From the NCBI GenBank assembly GCA_030867875.1, contig JAOWCC010000577.1:154496344-154560343 (forward strand): a stretch of 64,000 nt of DNA. Reading direction: 5' to 3'. Origin of the DNA: Actinernus sp. WN-2022 (lineage: Eukaryota; Cnidaria; Anthozoa; Actiniaria; Actinernidae). Below are positions 33,967 to 45,033 of the stretch, piece by piece; within the stretch, counting starts at the first letter, position 1; each line of letters begins with the position of its first letter. The notes under the pieces are model-generated. The model ran no database searches. It worked only from the letters and a program-made list of their open reading frames with translations, and was not told the DNA's origin. The translations under genes were made by a program, and so were the position numbers.

Positions 33967-34188
33967 CTTTCCATATGTCTCCTAAGTTTTGAAATCGTGT
34001 GTAGTACAATTGGGATCTTTTTGTGGTATTATAACGGCGTCTATCGGCAGTGAGGGACTCCTCGGTGTAGCACCTCCATTGCTTGGAGGATGTCACAGTG
34101 TATTTCACATCGCGTCTCGCATACAGTGTCTTTCCAGCAGGAATTAAAGGATCAGTATTGCAGTAATGGTCCTGCTTAGTTTGAACCT
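33967..34188 (-). CDS. Exon of unrecognised extracellular segment
   Basis: 74 codons, acceptor TTTTTCTCAG, donor AAAG|GTAAAT, phase 1-1, in line with the flanking domain exons. It encodes EVQTKQDHYCNTDPLIPAGK, then TLYARRDVKYTVTSSKQW, RCYTEESLTADRRRYNT and ends GDIWKG. Two Cys and a high share of Arg/Tyr/Thr. I do not recognise a family. Its place between the EGF-like and LamG-like exons and its symmetric phase make it a likely small module. Confidence 0.6.
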
Positions 34189-34250
34189 CTGAGAAAAAGT
34201 TGAAACAAAATGACAAACGTCAAACTAATTCACTCTTTTCACCTGGCGTC

Positions 34251-34442
34251 CATCTTGGATTCAAAGCGAGGCAATCCTTCGTTTTTGCTAGGTTAATTTA
34301 CCTCGCAAATTTTCAAATTGACAACCTTACAAGAAAAGCCATACTCATCATTAAGAGTAATAACTCTGAAATGATATGGCTTTTCTTGTAAAATTGTCTA
34401 GCAAAAATAAAATATATATTGCCTCGCTTTGAATCCAAGATG
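34251..34442. mobile_element. MITE with CATCTTGGATTCAAAGCGAGG ends
   Basis: 192 bp. Perfect 24-base ends (CATCTTGGATTCAAAGCGAG...) and an inner pair ACAAGAAAAGCCATA / TATGGCTTTTCTTGT. Sixty bases upstream of the preceding exon. Confidence 0.9.
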
Positions 34443-34449
34443 ACAAGAG

Positions 34450-37400
34450 CGAATATAAATCCACTTCCACTGGATTGGATGCTCTTGTAAATTTCATTAT
34501 TTCAAAACGTCATTGGTACTGTTTCAGATATAACGGGGAGGGGGGAGGGTTTTAAATGCGGAATATGTTGATATATGTGTACTATCTACAGAATGAGCGG
34601 TCGTATTGTCAGTCGGTATATACATATCCCATCAATCCCGCTACGAAGCAAATCATTGGAAAACGTTGCTTTGAGGCGTGGAGAGTAAACTACAGTCAAC
34701 GTTGTTGACACATGAGCATCATCATCAAATTATTGTAGCAAATCAAAGTTACAGAGCACAGATACACATCGATTCAATTTGGTGGTGACTTGTAATACCT
34801 TTTTGTCCCTATTTTGAACTTCCTATTATTTTTTGTGACAGTTAGAAATAAACTTTTTTGAAAAATAGGCAACTGTTCAAACACTTTGAAGCAACTTTTG
34901 GAAAAAATTGGAGCAAATTGTGGAAAGGCCTAACCGTAAGTAAAGTAAGCAAAGCACTTGTCCTATTTCAAAAGCGTTGACCCGACACCGACAGATTGAA
35001 CATTAGGATTGGACTGATTGCAATAAACCCCGAAATCAGTTACTAGCTATAGAATCATTTGAGCCTTGAAATATTGCGTTTTCTTTTGTTTCTTTGTATC
35101 TTATAGACTGTAAGATTTTGTTTTGTTTCACGGGTTTGTTACAATTGGTCATTGTAATCACTATTAGAAACCGAACAGTGAGCCTGGTGCACTTATAACA
35201 TAAACGCAAGCGCAAGAAAATAAAACTATAGGTGCTAATTATTCTGCATATCCTTGGGCTCTGGCACGACCAAAGCATGCCGTATTATAATAATATTCTA
35301 TGGTACGCCGGTCCATCATGAAATGAAGCAATTTGATTGGTTCCCTGAGCGGTCGGAATCCTGCTTTTTCGAACAATGTTATTTGTTTTTAGTTGAATCA
35401 TTGTTCATTGTTCAATCGGATCAACTGTATTGAAATTGGTGTATCAAGCTATAATTTCAACAAAGGTTGTCTCGTGCATGTTGTATGTCTTTTTGCAGCT
35501 ATCATGTTGCAGCTATCATGTGTCTTGTTGCATTGGTCACGTTGCATGTGTCATGTTGCACGCTTGGCACAAATGACCCTAAAATCTATCACTTTGCTAT
35601 ATTTTCAAAAGTTTCCAACATAGAAGATTGAATTTTTGTGGGATGATGAAGACCGACGACCTTAACAAAATCCGATGATTTGATCTACCGTAGACATCTT
35701 GATGACGTCACAGTTACGTCATGTATCCATTTATAATAGGTTTCTCGATGTTTTCAATTACCTTGAACATCAGTAAATTTTATATTTTCGATTTCCCATC
35801 ATGTCGACAACAAAGAAACCGAAAACCCGAGTTCGATTGGTTAAGAGGGAGAAAAGTTATTAAATTTTGAATTTTGGCAATTTTCCCGCCAAAATATTCA
35901 ATACAGAACCATTTAAAAAATAACTTCTTCATTCATCTTTTAGAGTTTAAAATATTTGTTTACGACAATCTAGCAATCAAAAGAGTAAATCGGTACCCAC
36001 AACCGTATGTTTTTAGAATTTTCAATTTTTGAGAGGAAATACTTTAAAATTCGCAGTGAAAAAGAGGAAACGTCTTTATGACGTCATATATTTTTAAAAA
36101 CGTCTTTTAAAAATAACTATTCAAGTATTTTTCGGGTTTTAAAGAGGAACTGTACTTAGTGTACACTGAATAGCCGCAATATGGTCTTTTTATGTTTCTT
36201 CAAATTAGAAAGCATGACTGATATCAGACCCAAGACGTTAGAAAATGTGACGTCACAGGAAACTTCAGTTCTTAATAACACATATTTATGTTGTTGTGAC
36301 AACATGCTTTATTTCAAACGTATAGGTAACGCAGAATTTTACCTTAAAAGGAGTCGTTCGTTATGACGTCACACCAACGTCAATATACAAATTTGTTTGA
36401 TCCTAAAGACGTTATTTCATTTTAATATTAACATACGAAAATTTCGTTAAATTTGACAGCGAATTAAACAAGATGTGCTGGTTTATATATTTTTGGCTCG
36501 CTATTAGTGATCGATTTTGAGGTAACTTATGCCAGGCGTGTTGCATGTGTCTCGTTGCATGTGTGCACGATGTAACATGACACGTGTACGAGAGAACCTT
36601 GTTTAAAATAGCTTATAAAATATTGAATTATATGTATATGTACAGACTATAGTTATACTCCGAATATTCATAACTAAAAAAAACGTTTTCACTTTAGCAC
36701 AATAGCACAAAGTAAGGGTTAATGAATGGCCACGAGTGTGATATGGGATTTATCATCGCGAGTACTAGTAATGCTTAACGGCCACGAAGGCGAAAGTTAC
36801 GAGCGATGATAAATCCAATATCACATACACGAGTGGACATTATTTAACCAATATATCTTATACCGTTTAGCTCAGAAATAAATAAGATTTTACCGAGTCT
36901 GAGTTTGTAGAAGTAGGCATGATAAGTTCTCTAATCCAAAAATTTATAGCTTCATCAACTTATTGTTTTCGTTTGACAATGGCGATGGTGTATTTTGTTG
37001 CTTTGGATTGATGTTGATGAACCATTAAAACATATTTGCTTCGTAACGAACTGTATTCATGAAAGTAATGTTCTAGAATTGTAATGTAAAGCACATAATA
37101 AGTTGTCAATAGTTTTTATACGTCACAACCATGCGCAGTAGGAGTGTGGTGAAAAAAGTCGGTCCCATAATGAAGACGGCGGTGCGCGCTCTGAAGCAGG
37201 GAGTGAGTGAAAGTCTCCTACTTGAGCCCTCATATCGGGTCATTGCACGTCTGTTTGAGAGCACATACGTAATCCACTGATTTGTATGCAAGTGGTGATA
37301 ACTAGTTATCGCCATTTACATACGTAATCTAGTGGGATACGGGATTTATCCCATCTGTTGCAACAAAGGATGTTGGGTCTCCTTGACATGTTAAGAGACA

Positions 37401-38450
37401 GGACAAGTATAGCTCTTACATCCTGCTCAAATTCAATCCCTTGGCGTCTTCACACTGATCATTGTTAACTCTTCTCTGCAGGCAAATTCGTTTGGCGATC
37501 AATGGTACAAGAGGGATGAGCAGAGACTGGAGATACAAAAACGACATCAACCGAACATAATCGCTCCGTTTATGGTAAGATATCTGTGGAGTCCGTGCTA
37601 ATTACAAAAGCGGTCGTTACTGCGATAGTACACAGTACACAGTCATAGGACTTAATCCAAGACTGAAATGGAATGTGGTTGTACCTGAGATGTATGTTAA
37701 ATTATTTCATACTTGACACGGTTTTCTTTGTTATCCATGAGGCTTTATTTTCCATACATACGCCATTATAAATGCAAGGGATGTATGAGAAAAGTTCCCG
37801 GGATGTATCCAGATACATCCCGGGAACTTTTCTCATACATCCCTTGTATTTATAACGAGCAATTCAATACAATTCAACGATATTTTGTTGTTTCTAGCTT
37901 ATACACTGAATTACGCTTGCATTAAGGAATTTGTTTTATTATTTTCTCCAAGGAATTCATTCACCTTGGCTTCAGCCAAACTTACTAAATATCCCTATAA
38001 TGATTTAGAACCTTTCCTCCATCTTGGTACTCGCCCAAAATCTACCTAAAAAGAGCTACATCAATGAAAACCTCGTCAAGTATGAAATAAGACACTTAAA
38101 TACCTCGAACGTCGGCAATAAGCCATACGGCAATAAGCCTACGGCCCTCGGGATGTATATGGCTTATTGCCTCCGTTCTCGGTATTTAACTCTCACTTGT
38201 CTGTTTTGAGAGTTAAAGGCTGCAAACCGCAATTCTGCAAAAAAATAGTCGAATCCTTTTTCGAATCACACGGAAGTTTATACGTTCCTCATAGTTGCAC
38301 AATCAATGAATATCAATCAATAATCTCCATTCCAGGGAGCCGTGTGATAATAATTAAGCTATAAGTAATTTACAATAACCACAATCCACAAGTTATAACC
38401 ACGATTGATATCGGTCTTGGAGTGTATGTCCTTGTCTTACATCCAATGTA
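34450..38450. other. Long intron: CRE-like palindromes and hairpins, no exon
   Basis: Four perfect TGACGTCA palindromes lie within 670 bases (35703, 36079, 36248, 36364). GTTGCATGTGTC-type phrases at 35480-35570 and 36536-36590 are partly inverted and may bound a 1.1-kb element. 36715-36850 is a foldback (GGCCACGAGTGTGATAT and inverse). 38115-38175 has repeated GGCAATAAGCC. No exon found. Confidence 0.55.
37767..37853. repeat. Near-perfect 87-bp palindrome
   Basis: Arms of about 42 bases (TATAAATGCAAGGGATGTAT...) with one mismatch and a 2-base centre, enclosing TTCCCGGGATGTATC. One of the tightest hairpins in the window. Confidence 0.92.
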
Positions 38451-38527
38451 CTATTTCCATGATCAACGTTTATTAAAACAGATATATACTATTCGAGTAC
38501 TGATGACCCTGTGGCACCCGTGCTTAC

Positions 38528-38638
38528 CTCTTCTCTTTATGCACCATTCCACATCCCTTTTGCTTGAGTCACAAGTACATTTTCCAATAATTTCATCGCA
38601 ATATTCGCCTTTCAGGCATGGAGGGTCACACAGCGTAT
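38528..38638 (-). CDS. EGF-like domain exon
   Basis: 37 codons, acceptor TTTTTATCTAG, donor AGAG|GTAAGC, phase 1-1. TLCDPPCLKGEYCDEIIGKC is followed by TCDSSKRDVEWC. The six Cys, spaced 3-5-6-1-9, fit an EGF-like fold. There is no Ca-binding D-x-D/N start. The acceptor and the first codons are the same sequence as the 27-bp minisatellite that fills the intron directly upstream, so the exact 5' end in mRNA could vary by 9-codon steps. Confidence 0.8.
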
Positions 38639-40360
38639 CTAGATAAAAAGGGTCACACAGCATGTCTAGATAGAAAGGGTCACACAGCATGTCTAGATAG
38701 AAAGGGTCACATACACAGCATGTCTAGATAGAAAGGGTCGCATACAGCATGTCTAGATAGAAAGGGCCACACAGCATGTCTAGATAGAAAGGGTCACACA
38801 GCATGTTTAGATAGAAAGGGTCACACAGCATGTCTAGATAGAAAGGGTCACACAGCGTGTCTAGATAGAAAGGGTCACACAGCGTGTCTAGATTGAAAGG
38901 GTCACACAGCGTGTCTAGATAGAAAGGGTCACACAGCGTGTCTAGATTGAAAGGGTCACACAGCGTGTCTAGATAGAAAGGGTCACACAGCATGTATAGA
39001 TAGAAAGGGTCACACAGCATGTCTAGATAGAAAGGGTTATATACACAGCATGTCTAGATAGAAAGGGTCACATAAACAGCATGTCTAGATAAAAAGGGTC
39101 ACACAGCATGTCTACGGATAGAAAGGGTCACACAGCATGTCTAGATAGAAAGGGTCACACAGCATGTCTAGATAGAAAGGGTTACATACACAGCATGTCT
39201 AGATAGAAAGGGTCACATACACAGCATGTCTAGATAGAAAGGGTCACATACACAGCATGTCTAGATAGAAAGGGTCACACAGCATTTCTAGATAGAAAGG
39301 GTCACACAGCATGTCTAGATAGAAAGGGTTACATACACAGCATGTCTAGATAGAAAGGGTCACACAGCGTGTCTAGATAGAAAGGGTCACACAGCATGTC
39401 TAGATAGAAAGGGTCACACAGCATGTCTAGATAGAAAGGGTCACACAGCATGTCTAGATAGAAAGGGTTACATACACAGCATGTCTAGATAGAAAGGGTC
39501 ACATACACAGCATGTCTAGATAGAAAGGGTCACACAGCATTTCTAGATAGAAAGGGTCACACAGCATGTCTAGATAGAAAGGGTTACATACACAGCATGT
39601 CTAGATAGAAAGGGTCACACAGCGTGTCTAGATAGAAAGGGTCACACAGCATGTCTAGATAGAAAGGGTCACACAGCATTTCTAGATAGAAAGGGTCACA
39701 CAGCGTGTCTAGATAGAAAGGGTTACATACACAGCATGTCTAGATAGAAAGGGTTACGTACACAGCATGTCTAGATAGAAAGGGTCACATACACCGCATG
39801 TCTAGATAAAAAGGGTCACACAGCATGTCTACGGATAGAAAGGGTCACACAGCATGTCTAGATAGAAAGGGTCACACAGCATGTCTAGATAGAAAGGGTT
39901 ACATACACAGCATGTCTAGATAGAAAGGGTCACATACACAGCATGTCTAGATAAAAAGGGTCACACAGCATGTCTACGGATAGAAAGGGTCACACAGCAT
40001 GTCTACGGATAGAAAGGGTCACACAGCATGTCTAGATAGAAAGGGTTACATACACAGCATGTCTAGATAGAAAGGGTCACATACACAGCATGTCTAGATA
40101 AAAAGGGTCACACAGCATGTCTACGGATAGAAAGGGTCACACAGCATGTCTACGGATAGAAAGGGTCACACAGCATGTCTAGATAGAAAGGGTCACACAG
40201 CATGTCTAGCTATAGATAGAAAGGGTCACACAGCATGTCTAGATAGAAAGGGTCACATACACAGCATGTCTAGATAGAAAGGGTTACACAGCATGGCCAC
40301 GCAGCATGGCCACACAGCATGTCTAGATGGAAAGGGTCACACAGCATGTCTATAGATAGA
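38639..40360. repeat. 27-bp minisatellite, about 60 copies of a splice acceptor
   Basis: On the minus strand the unit is CTGTGTGACCCTTTCTATCT followed by AGACATG. Each unit therefore contains CCCTTTCTATCTAG, a pyrimidine-rich acceptor, plus the first bases of the EGF exon (TGCTGTGTGACCC). Variants: TACA insertions (+4), GATT for GATA, ACGGATAG. The +4 variants break the reading frame at many points, so only short runs stay open. Degenerates near 40300 with GGCCAC units. Confidence 0.95.
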
Positions 40361-40727
40361 AAGAAAGAAGCTTCTATTTTGTTAATGTCAGACTGCGTGT
40401 TCCTTATTAACGAATACTGTTACTAATACGAAGTGTAGTGTACCTTTGTGGAATATTGCATTTATCACCAGTTTACACGAGAGAAAGAATAAATGACCCC
40501 AATAATATCACACCTCACAAGACTTAGTGGCACGGTCCCTATATACATGCCAAAGTCGTCCAGTTTTACTTAATTGTTCTGTGACTTACAACGTCATTAT
40601 TAATTTCGAGAATTGGTAAGAACAAATGTCGTACAAGCGGTCTTTGTAGAGACAAAATAAACTATAACATCGTATGCTTAGAAGTAATATTTACACGCAA
40701 TATTCCCAGCAAACTTTACTTTCATAC
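40361..40727. other. Intron, nothing recognised
   Basis: No repeat or exon evident apart from the candidate exon that follows. Confidence 0.4.
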
Positions 40728-40801
40728 CTTCTCGTTTCTGGACCCTATAAGCCATGAAACAACTCGTCCCATTATAAAAAAACTTTCCCCATACTTGACA
40801 T
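40728..40801 (-). CDS. Candidate small Cys-containing exon
   Basis: 74 bases between CACAATCCAG and GAAG|GTATGA. In the phase 2-to-1 frame it reads CQVWGKFFYNGTSCFMAYRV, then QKREG, with two Cys and an NGTS glycosylation motif. The preceding TLDc exon ends in phase 1, so another exon would be needed to use this frame. The frame that follows phase 1 directly ends in phase 0. Weak. Confidence 0.25.
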
Positions 40802-40933
40802 CTGGATTGTGGTGAAAGATCCCAATGTAAACGAACTCATTGTGTTTCATGTTGATGTTTGTAAACAGTTATATTTCATAGTTTGAGCCCTTGCCTTATA
40901 TAAGCATGACGATCTTGAAAATGGTTATTTATG

Positions 40934-41336
40934 TATAGTGCATGCATGAGTGGGGTATAGTGCATGCATGAGTGGGGTATAGTGCATGCATGAGTGGGGT
41001 ATAGTGCATGCATGAGTGGGGTATAGTGTATGCATGAGTGGGGTATAGTGTATGCATGAGTGGGGTATAGTGCATGCATGAGTGGGGTATAGTGTATGCA
41101 TGAGTGGGGTATAGTGCATGCATGAGTGGGGTATAGTGCATGCATGAGTGGGGTATAGTGTATGCATGAGTGGGGTATAGTGCATGCATGAGTGGGGTAT
41201 AGTGCATGCATGAGTGGGGTATAGTGTATGCATGAGTGGGGTATAGTGCATGCATGAGTGGGGTATAGTGCATGCATGAGTGGGGTATAGTGTATGCATG
41301 AGTGGGGTATAGTGCATGCATGAGTGGGGTATAGTG
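40934..41336. repeat. 22-bp minisatellite, 18 copies
   Basis: Unit AGTGCATGCATGAGTGGGGT plus AT. A TGCATGCA type and a TGTATGCA type are partly ordered as C-C-T triplets (66-bp period). Because 22 x 3 = 66, all three minus-strand frames stay open; these frames are not genes. Confidence 0.95.
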
Positions 41337-41524
41337 TAGACTTGTTACTCGAAAGAAAACTAAACAAAAAGACAAAGACTTCTCCTCATCACAGGAAACC
41401 CGGTTTCTACTTCTTTAATATACCTATGGATCGAAGGTGATGACGTAAATTAAAGTAAATAGTAGTCACCCGTTTACCGCTAACATGCATGTAGCTAATT
41501 AAGTAATCTTCCACATGCCCCTCT

Positions 41525-41700
41525 TTTGACTTAGTCCTATGATTTTACGTCCTTAACGAAGTAGACGTGAAGGTCTAACCGTTTACTGTTGGATTATGTA
41601 AAGGCAGCACCTTGTACTCCTGAGTGTTGGTCCGGCCGGGGTTTTAACCCGCGACCTCCCGAACGACAGACCGGCGCTTTACAACTAAGCTAACCGGAGA
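41525..41700 (-). mobile_element. tRNA-Asp-like SINE abutting a 5' splice site
   Basis: Minus-strand order: CTCCGGTTAGCTTAGTTG, GCGCCGGTCTGTCGTTCGGG, GGGTTAAAACCCCGGCCGGA, CCAACACTCAGGAGT, AAGGTGCTGCC and ACGTAAAATCA. This is the same SINE as at 27.1 kb but with more of its tRNA head. Its first bases begin about 6 bases after the donor of the TLDc exon at 41707. Confidence 0.8.
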
Positions 41701-41706
41701 ACGTAC

Positions 41707-42003
41707 CTCCAGTTACAAGAACTTCAACATCATCCGCGTTGAACATCTGTTCCCCAGTAAATGTCAGCTTATTGGGTAATTCTTTGTAGGCTCCTCCAAG
41801 TAAACTTGTCACAGTGGTAGTATCAAGATCAACCATCAGGTCATTCGTACCGAAAATTAGACTTTTACTACTGTAAGACGTTGCCCAGTTCTCTTCATCT
41901 TCCTTCAGATCCAATTTTTTGTAGCCATCCAAGCTACCGAGTCTTTCATCTGGTCCATGAAGTGCAAATAAAAAGGCATGTTTACATGGCACAGGCCTGT
42001 GAC
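41707..42003 (-). CDS. TLDc domain, C-terminal half exon
   Basis: 99 codons, acceptor TTGTACTTGGTAG, donor GGAG|GTACGT, phase 1-1. It begins HRPVPCKHAFLFALHGPDER. The reading continues with NWATSYSSKSLIFGTNDLMV, GGAYKELPNKLTFTGE and QMFNADDVEVLVTG. AFLF, the IFG-x-x-D-L strand and a closing D-x-V-E-V strand are TLDc (TLD) hallmarks. It completes the first half at 46831-47061. TLDc occurs in intracellular antioxidant proteins and, in cnidarians, within secreted mosaics. No enzyme activity is implied. Confidence 0.85.
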
Positions 42004-42039
42004 CTACCAAGTACAACAGATTGGAAGAATTTCAGGCTA

Positions 42040-42230
42040 AATGCATGGACAAACGGTTTCAACATCTGTTCTACTTCGGTACGTTTGTTGAAAACGATCT
42101 TGAAAACCGTTGAAACCGGACCGGGCCTTAAGCCGTCTCTCTCCAACATGCTTCCAATATCTTTCAACAATAGTTGGACTGGGGCGCTTTACACAAATGC
42201 ATGGTTCACGCTATCCGTAGTGTTATAGAT
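42040..42230. repeat. Repeat fragment rich in GTTTCAAC/GTTGAAA
   Basis: ACAAACGGTTTCAACATCTG and AACCGTTGAAACCGG are related to the tandem repeat at 56510-56670, probably two remnants of one element. Confidence 0.4.
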
Positions 42231-42232
42231 AC

Positions 42233-42966
42233 TAGGGACCTTAAGCAACCAGGACGGCGACGGCAATGACGACGGGACGTAGAAAATATTTCTCCCGAGA
42301 TTTGGTGTTTACTATTTCCCTTGTTCGCCTTGAATTGTTTTTCACAGCCAGATTTTCGAAAAATATAATGACTATAGAGCTCCGTTCACGCCGAACGAAA
42401 AATTATTTGAATTACTTTCTTACGTTCGCGTTGTCTTTAAAACGTACAATTTGGGGTTTTCACGTTATGGTTTTGCAGAGAACGGTGAAAATGTAGGCGA
42501 CTGCGTGCATTTTCACGTGCAGTTACTGTATTTTGTAATTAAGACTATTGTTTTATGCCGTCGTCCTAGACGTTGCCGTCGTGGTTGCTTAAGGTCCCTA
42601 TTAGAGAGTTTAAGCAACCGGCAACGACGACGACGGCACAAAACAATAGACTTAATTACCAAGAACAATAACTGCACGTGAAAACGCGCGCAGTGACACA
42701 CATTTTTGCCGTCTTCATTAAAATCACAACGCGAAACCTCAAGTTTTACGTTGAGCAGAGAACGTCAACGTAAGAAATGAAAATGTTTTTATTTTCGTTC
42801 GGCGTGAACGAAACTTTTTGTGCATCCAATTTTCCAAAAATCTGGATGTGAAAAGCAACGCAAGACGAATAAAAGAGATAATAAACAAGGGATTTGACGA
42901 GAAAGTACTTTTTCACGTTCCGCCGTCGTCGTCGACGTTGCCATCCTCGATGCTCAAACTCCCTAT
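42233..42966. mobile_element. 734-bp foldback element with long arms
   Basis: Starts TAGGGACCTTAAGCAACCAG and ends ACTCCCTA. The two halves (to about 42600 and from 42606) are inverted relatives: GACGACGGCAACG, TTTTCACGTGCAGTTA, CGTTCGGCGTGAACG and others occur in both. It is flanked by direct copies of ATGGTTCACGCTATCCGTAG (42201 and 42972), longer than a normal target duplication. Confidence 0.85.
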
Positions 42967-43073
42967 AGTGAATGGTTCACGCTATCCGTAGTGAATATAG
43001 ACATTGTTAATGGCATCCTCATTTTGTTCTCGCAGTTCCAAGTATTATGTAAAACACGAAGCGCTGTTTTAGA

Positions 43074-43170
43074 AGCGATTTCTAAATACAGTGAGAGGGG
43101 GTTGAAAACCGAGGTAAAGCCGAGATTTTTCAATCCCCTCTCACTGTATTTAGAAACTCGCTTCTAAAAC
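43074..43170. mobile_element. MITE with GTTTTAGAAGCGA ends
   Basis: 97 bp. TTCTAAATACAGTGAGAGGG at the left pairs with CCCTCTCACTGTATTTAGAA at the right. Confidence 0.9.
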
Positions 43171-43266
43171 AAGCTCATGGCTACATGGCTTCTCAAACTC
43201 CACTTTAATGATAAAATTAGCGATCTAAAAGTCTTGGAATGAGAGCTGTATTTGCAAACGATTTCT

Positions 43267-43388
43267 GGTATATACTTCATGGTAGTGTTTCGTTCCATAT
43301 AGTCCCCTGTATAATCATTTTCTCTACTGTTTTACAGTATTATGCAGGGAGACTATATGGAACGAAACACTACCATGAAGTATATACC
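43267..43388. mobile_element. MITE with GGTATATACTTCATGG ends
   Basis: 122 bp with nearly perfect 40-base arms (GGTATATACTTCATGGTAGT...ATATAGTC). Confidence 0.92.
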
Positions 43389-43959
43389 CGATTTCTAAAT
43401 ACTCGTCATGGTCATGATTTCTATTGTAGTTTGAGAAGTAATGTTTCAAGGCCGACAATGAGGACTGGACGGGATTTCAAAGTCCGCGCAATTAGTTTCG
43501 GTCCGAGGCGCAGCCGAGAAAACTTAATAATTTCATGCTTGTTTGGTGGGTGTGGGATAAACAACAAAATGATTTTAAAACTTCCTGCATTTTGAGTTTC
43601 GATGTTTCAGGCTTTTAGGTTGTACTTGCGTATTTACATATCGTTGCTTTGTTTGACTTAAGTAATCAAACGTTCATTGTTAAAAAAAAGATGGAATGTT
43701 AACAATTATGAGCTTGTTCTCGTGGGAGTACGTGTTTACAACCTGGCGTGAAATTTGATGAAAACATTATAGTTTTGCACTATAGTTGGCGTCTCGGACA
43801 TGCGCAGTGTCGGGGCAATGTGCAAAAAAAAAACAGGTCCCACATTGGGGATACGGTCTGTATGCATCAAGACAGGTATTGTACCTTAACATTTTTTACC
43901 GCTTGGGGAAGTCCGTGATCAATCGTGAGACCTCTCTTTGTTCAAGGTATTTGCCTACA

Positions 43960-44060
43960 GTACTTTGAAATTATTTTGAATATTCATAGTTCAAAGTCCT
44001 TGGACTTTGAAAAGGATTTCAAAGTACTATCGTTTAGTTTGTTGTAAGCAAATACACTTG
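43960..44060. repeat. Foldback around TACTTTGAAA
   Basis: CAGTACTTTGAAAT and ATTTCAAAGTACTA pair, with a tight inner palindrome CAAAGTCCTTGGACTTTG. Confidence 0.65.
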
Positions 44061-44071
44061 TGTACAGGCAG

Positions 44072-44260
44072 CCCACATCTAAGAACGCTTTGTTATTCAT
44101 TATTATAATCTAGAGCTAGGGCTTCCTGTGCTATCACAATAAAGTTATGTTTTGAATTTTCGAATTATAAACCAATCAACGGTCAGAGGTGATTTAGCCC
44201 TTAAAGTAACACGAGAGCGCCCCGCTGCTTTCCAGATAACAAAGCGCTCTTAGATGTGGG
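44072..44260. mobile_element. MITE with CCCACATCTAAGA ends
   Basis: 189 bp. CCCACATCTAAGAACGCTTT pairs with AAAGCGCTCTTAGATGTGGG. Confidence 0.85.
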
Positions 44261-44469
44261 ATCCCTGGGCTTTGTGGTTATTAAGCTCGACCGAAACTCA
44301 ACGCAAGAAATGGACACGGAAAGTTTGAAAATTTACAGAAGCCGCAGTGTACAGTGGCAATGGGATCCTGACAGTGGTTAACAAGCTTTGTAGAACGATC
44401 CGCCATCTCTGTTTTCGATTTGCAGTACACATCGATTTCACTTTCCAGCCAATCGCAAGCATTCCTTCG

Positions 44470-44700
44470 AAATTTGTTGCGCAACAAGTTGCAGTGCCAG
44501 TGATAACACGAGCAACAAACGCTGCATGGAGTGGGTAGTTATACGTGCACCATTGCATTTCAACTCGCAACGCTACTAACATTGTTGCGTGACAAGTTGC
44601 TGCATGGAGTGGGTAGTTATACATGCAACAATTTATTTCAACTCGCAACGCTACAATGTTGCGTGACAAGTTGCAAGAAATTGTTGCCCGTTCAACCTCA
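44470..44700. repeat. Tandem/inverted repeat around GTTGCGTGACAAGTTGC
   Basis: A segment of about 85 bases (GCATGGAGTGGGTAGTTATA ... GTGACAAGTTGC) is duplicated in tandem at 44524 and 44610. A third, diverged part precedes it. Confidence 0.75.
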
Positions 44701-45033
44701 CCTTGTACTAACTCCACACATGTAAACGTGGGAGCTTCTAACGAGAGATTTTAAAATACTAGTCTAACCTCTTATTTTAAACCCGAATTCACACAGAATT
44801 ACTCAGAATGATAAGAATAAAGAACAATTTTTAATATAGCCACTATGTGACGTGCACTCTGATTGGCTAAATTAAACGTGTTTTATCACGCTATATAACA
44901 TGCACGAGCGTGTTTTATTGTTTTGAATTGATTGTTTATTTTCCCCGCGCGCTTAAATCTTCTTTATGACAGTATGATACATGGTTAACGTTTCTTGATT
45001 TGTTAAATATAAACAAACAATTTATACACTTAC

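Noticed and set aside
38724..39020. 98-codon frame of LCDPFYLD repeats as an independent Cys-rich gene
   Set aside because: It is the 27-bp array; frame-breaking +4 units on both sides. It is treated instead as duplicated splice-acceptor sequence.
40876..41375. Three minus-strand frames of 130-163 codons (ALYPTHACTIPHSC...)
   Set aside because: By-product of the 22-bp minisatellite.
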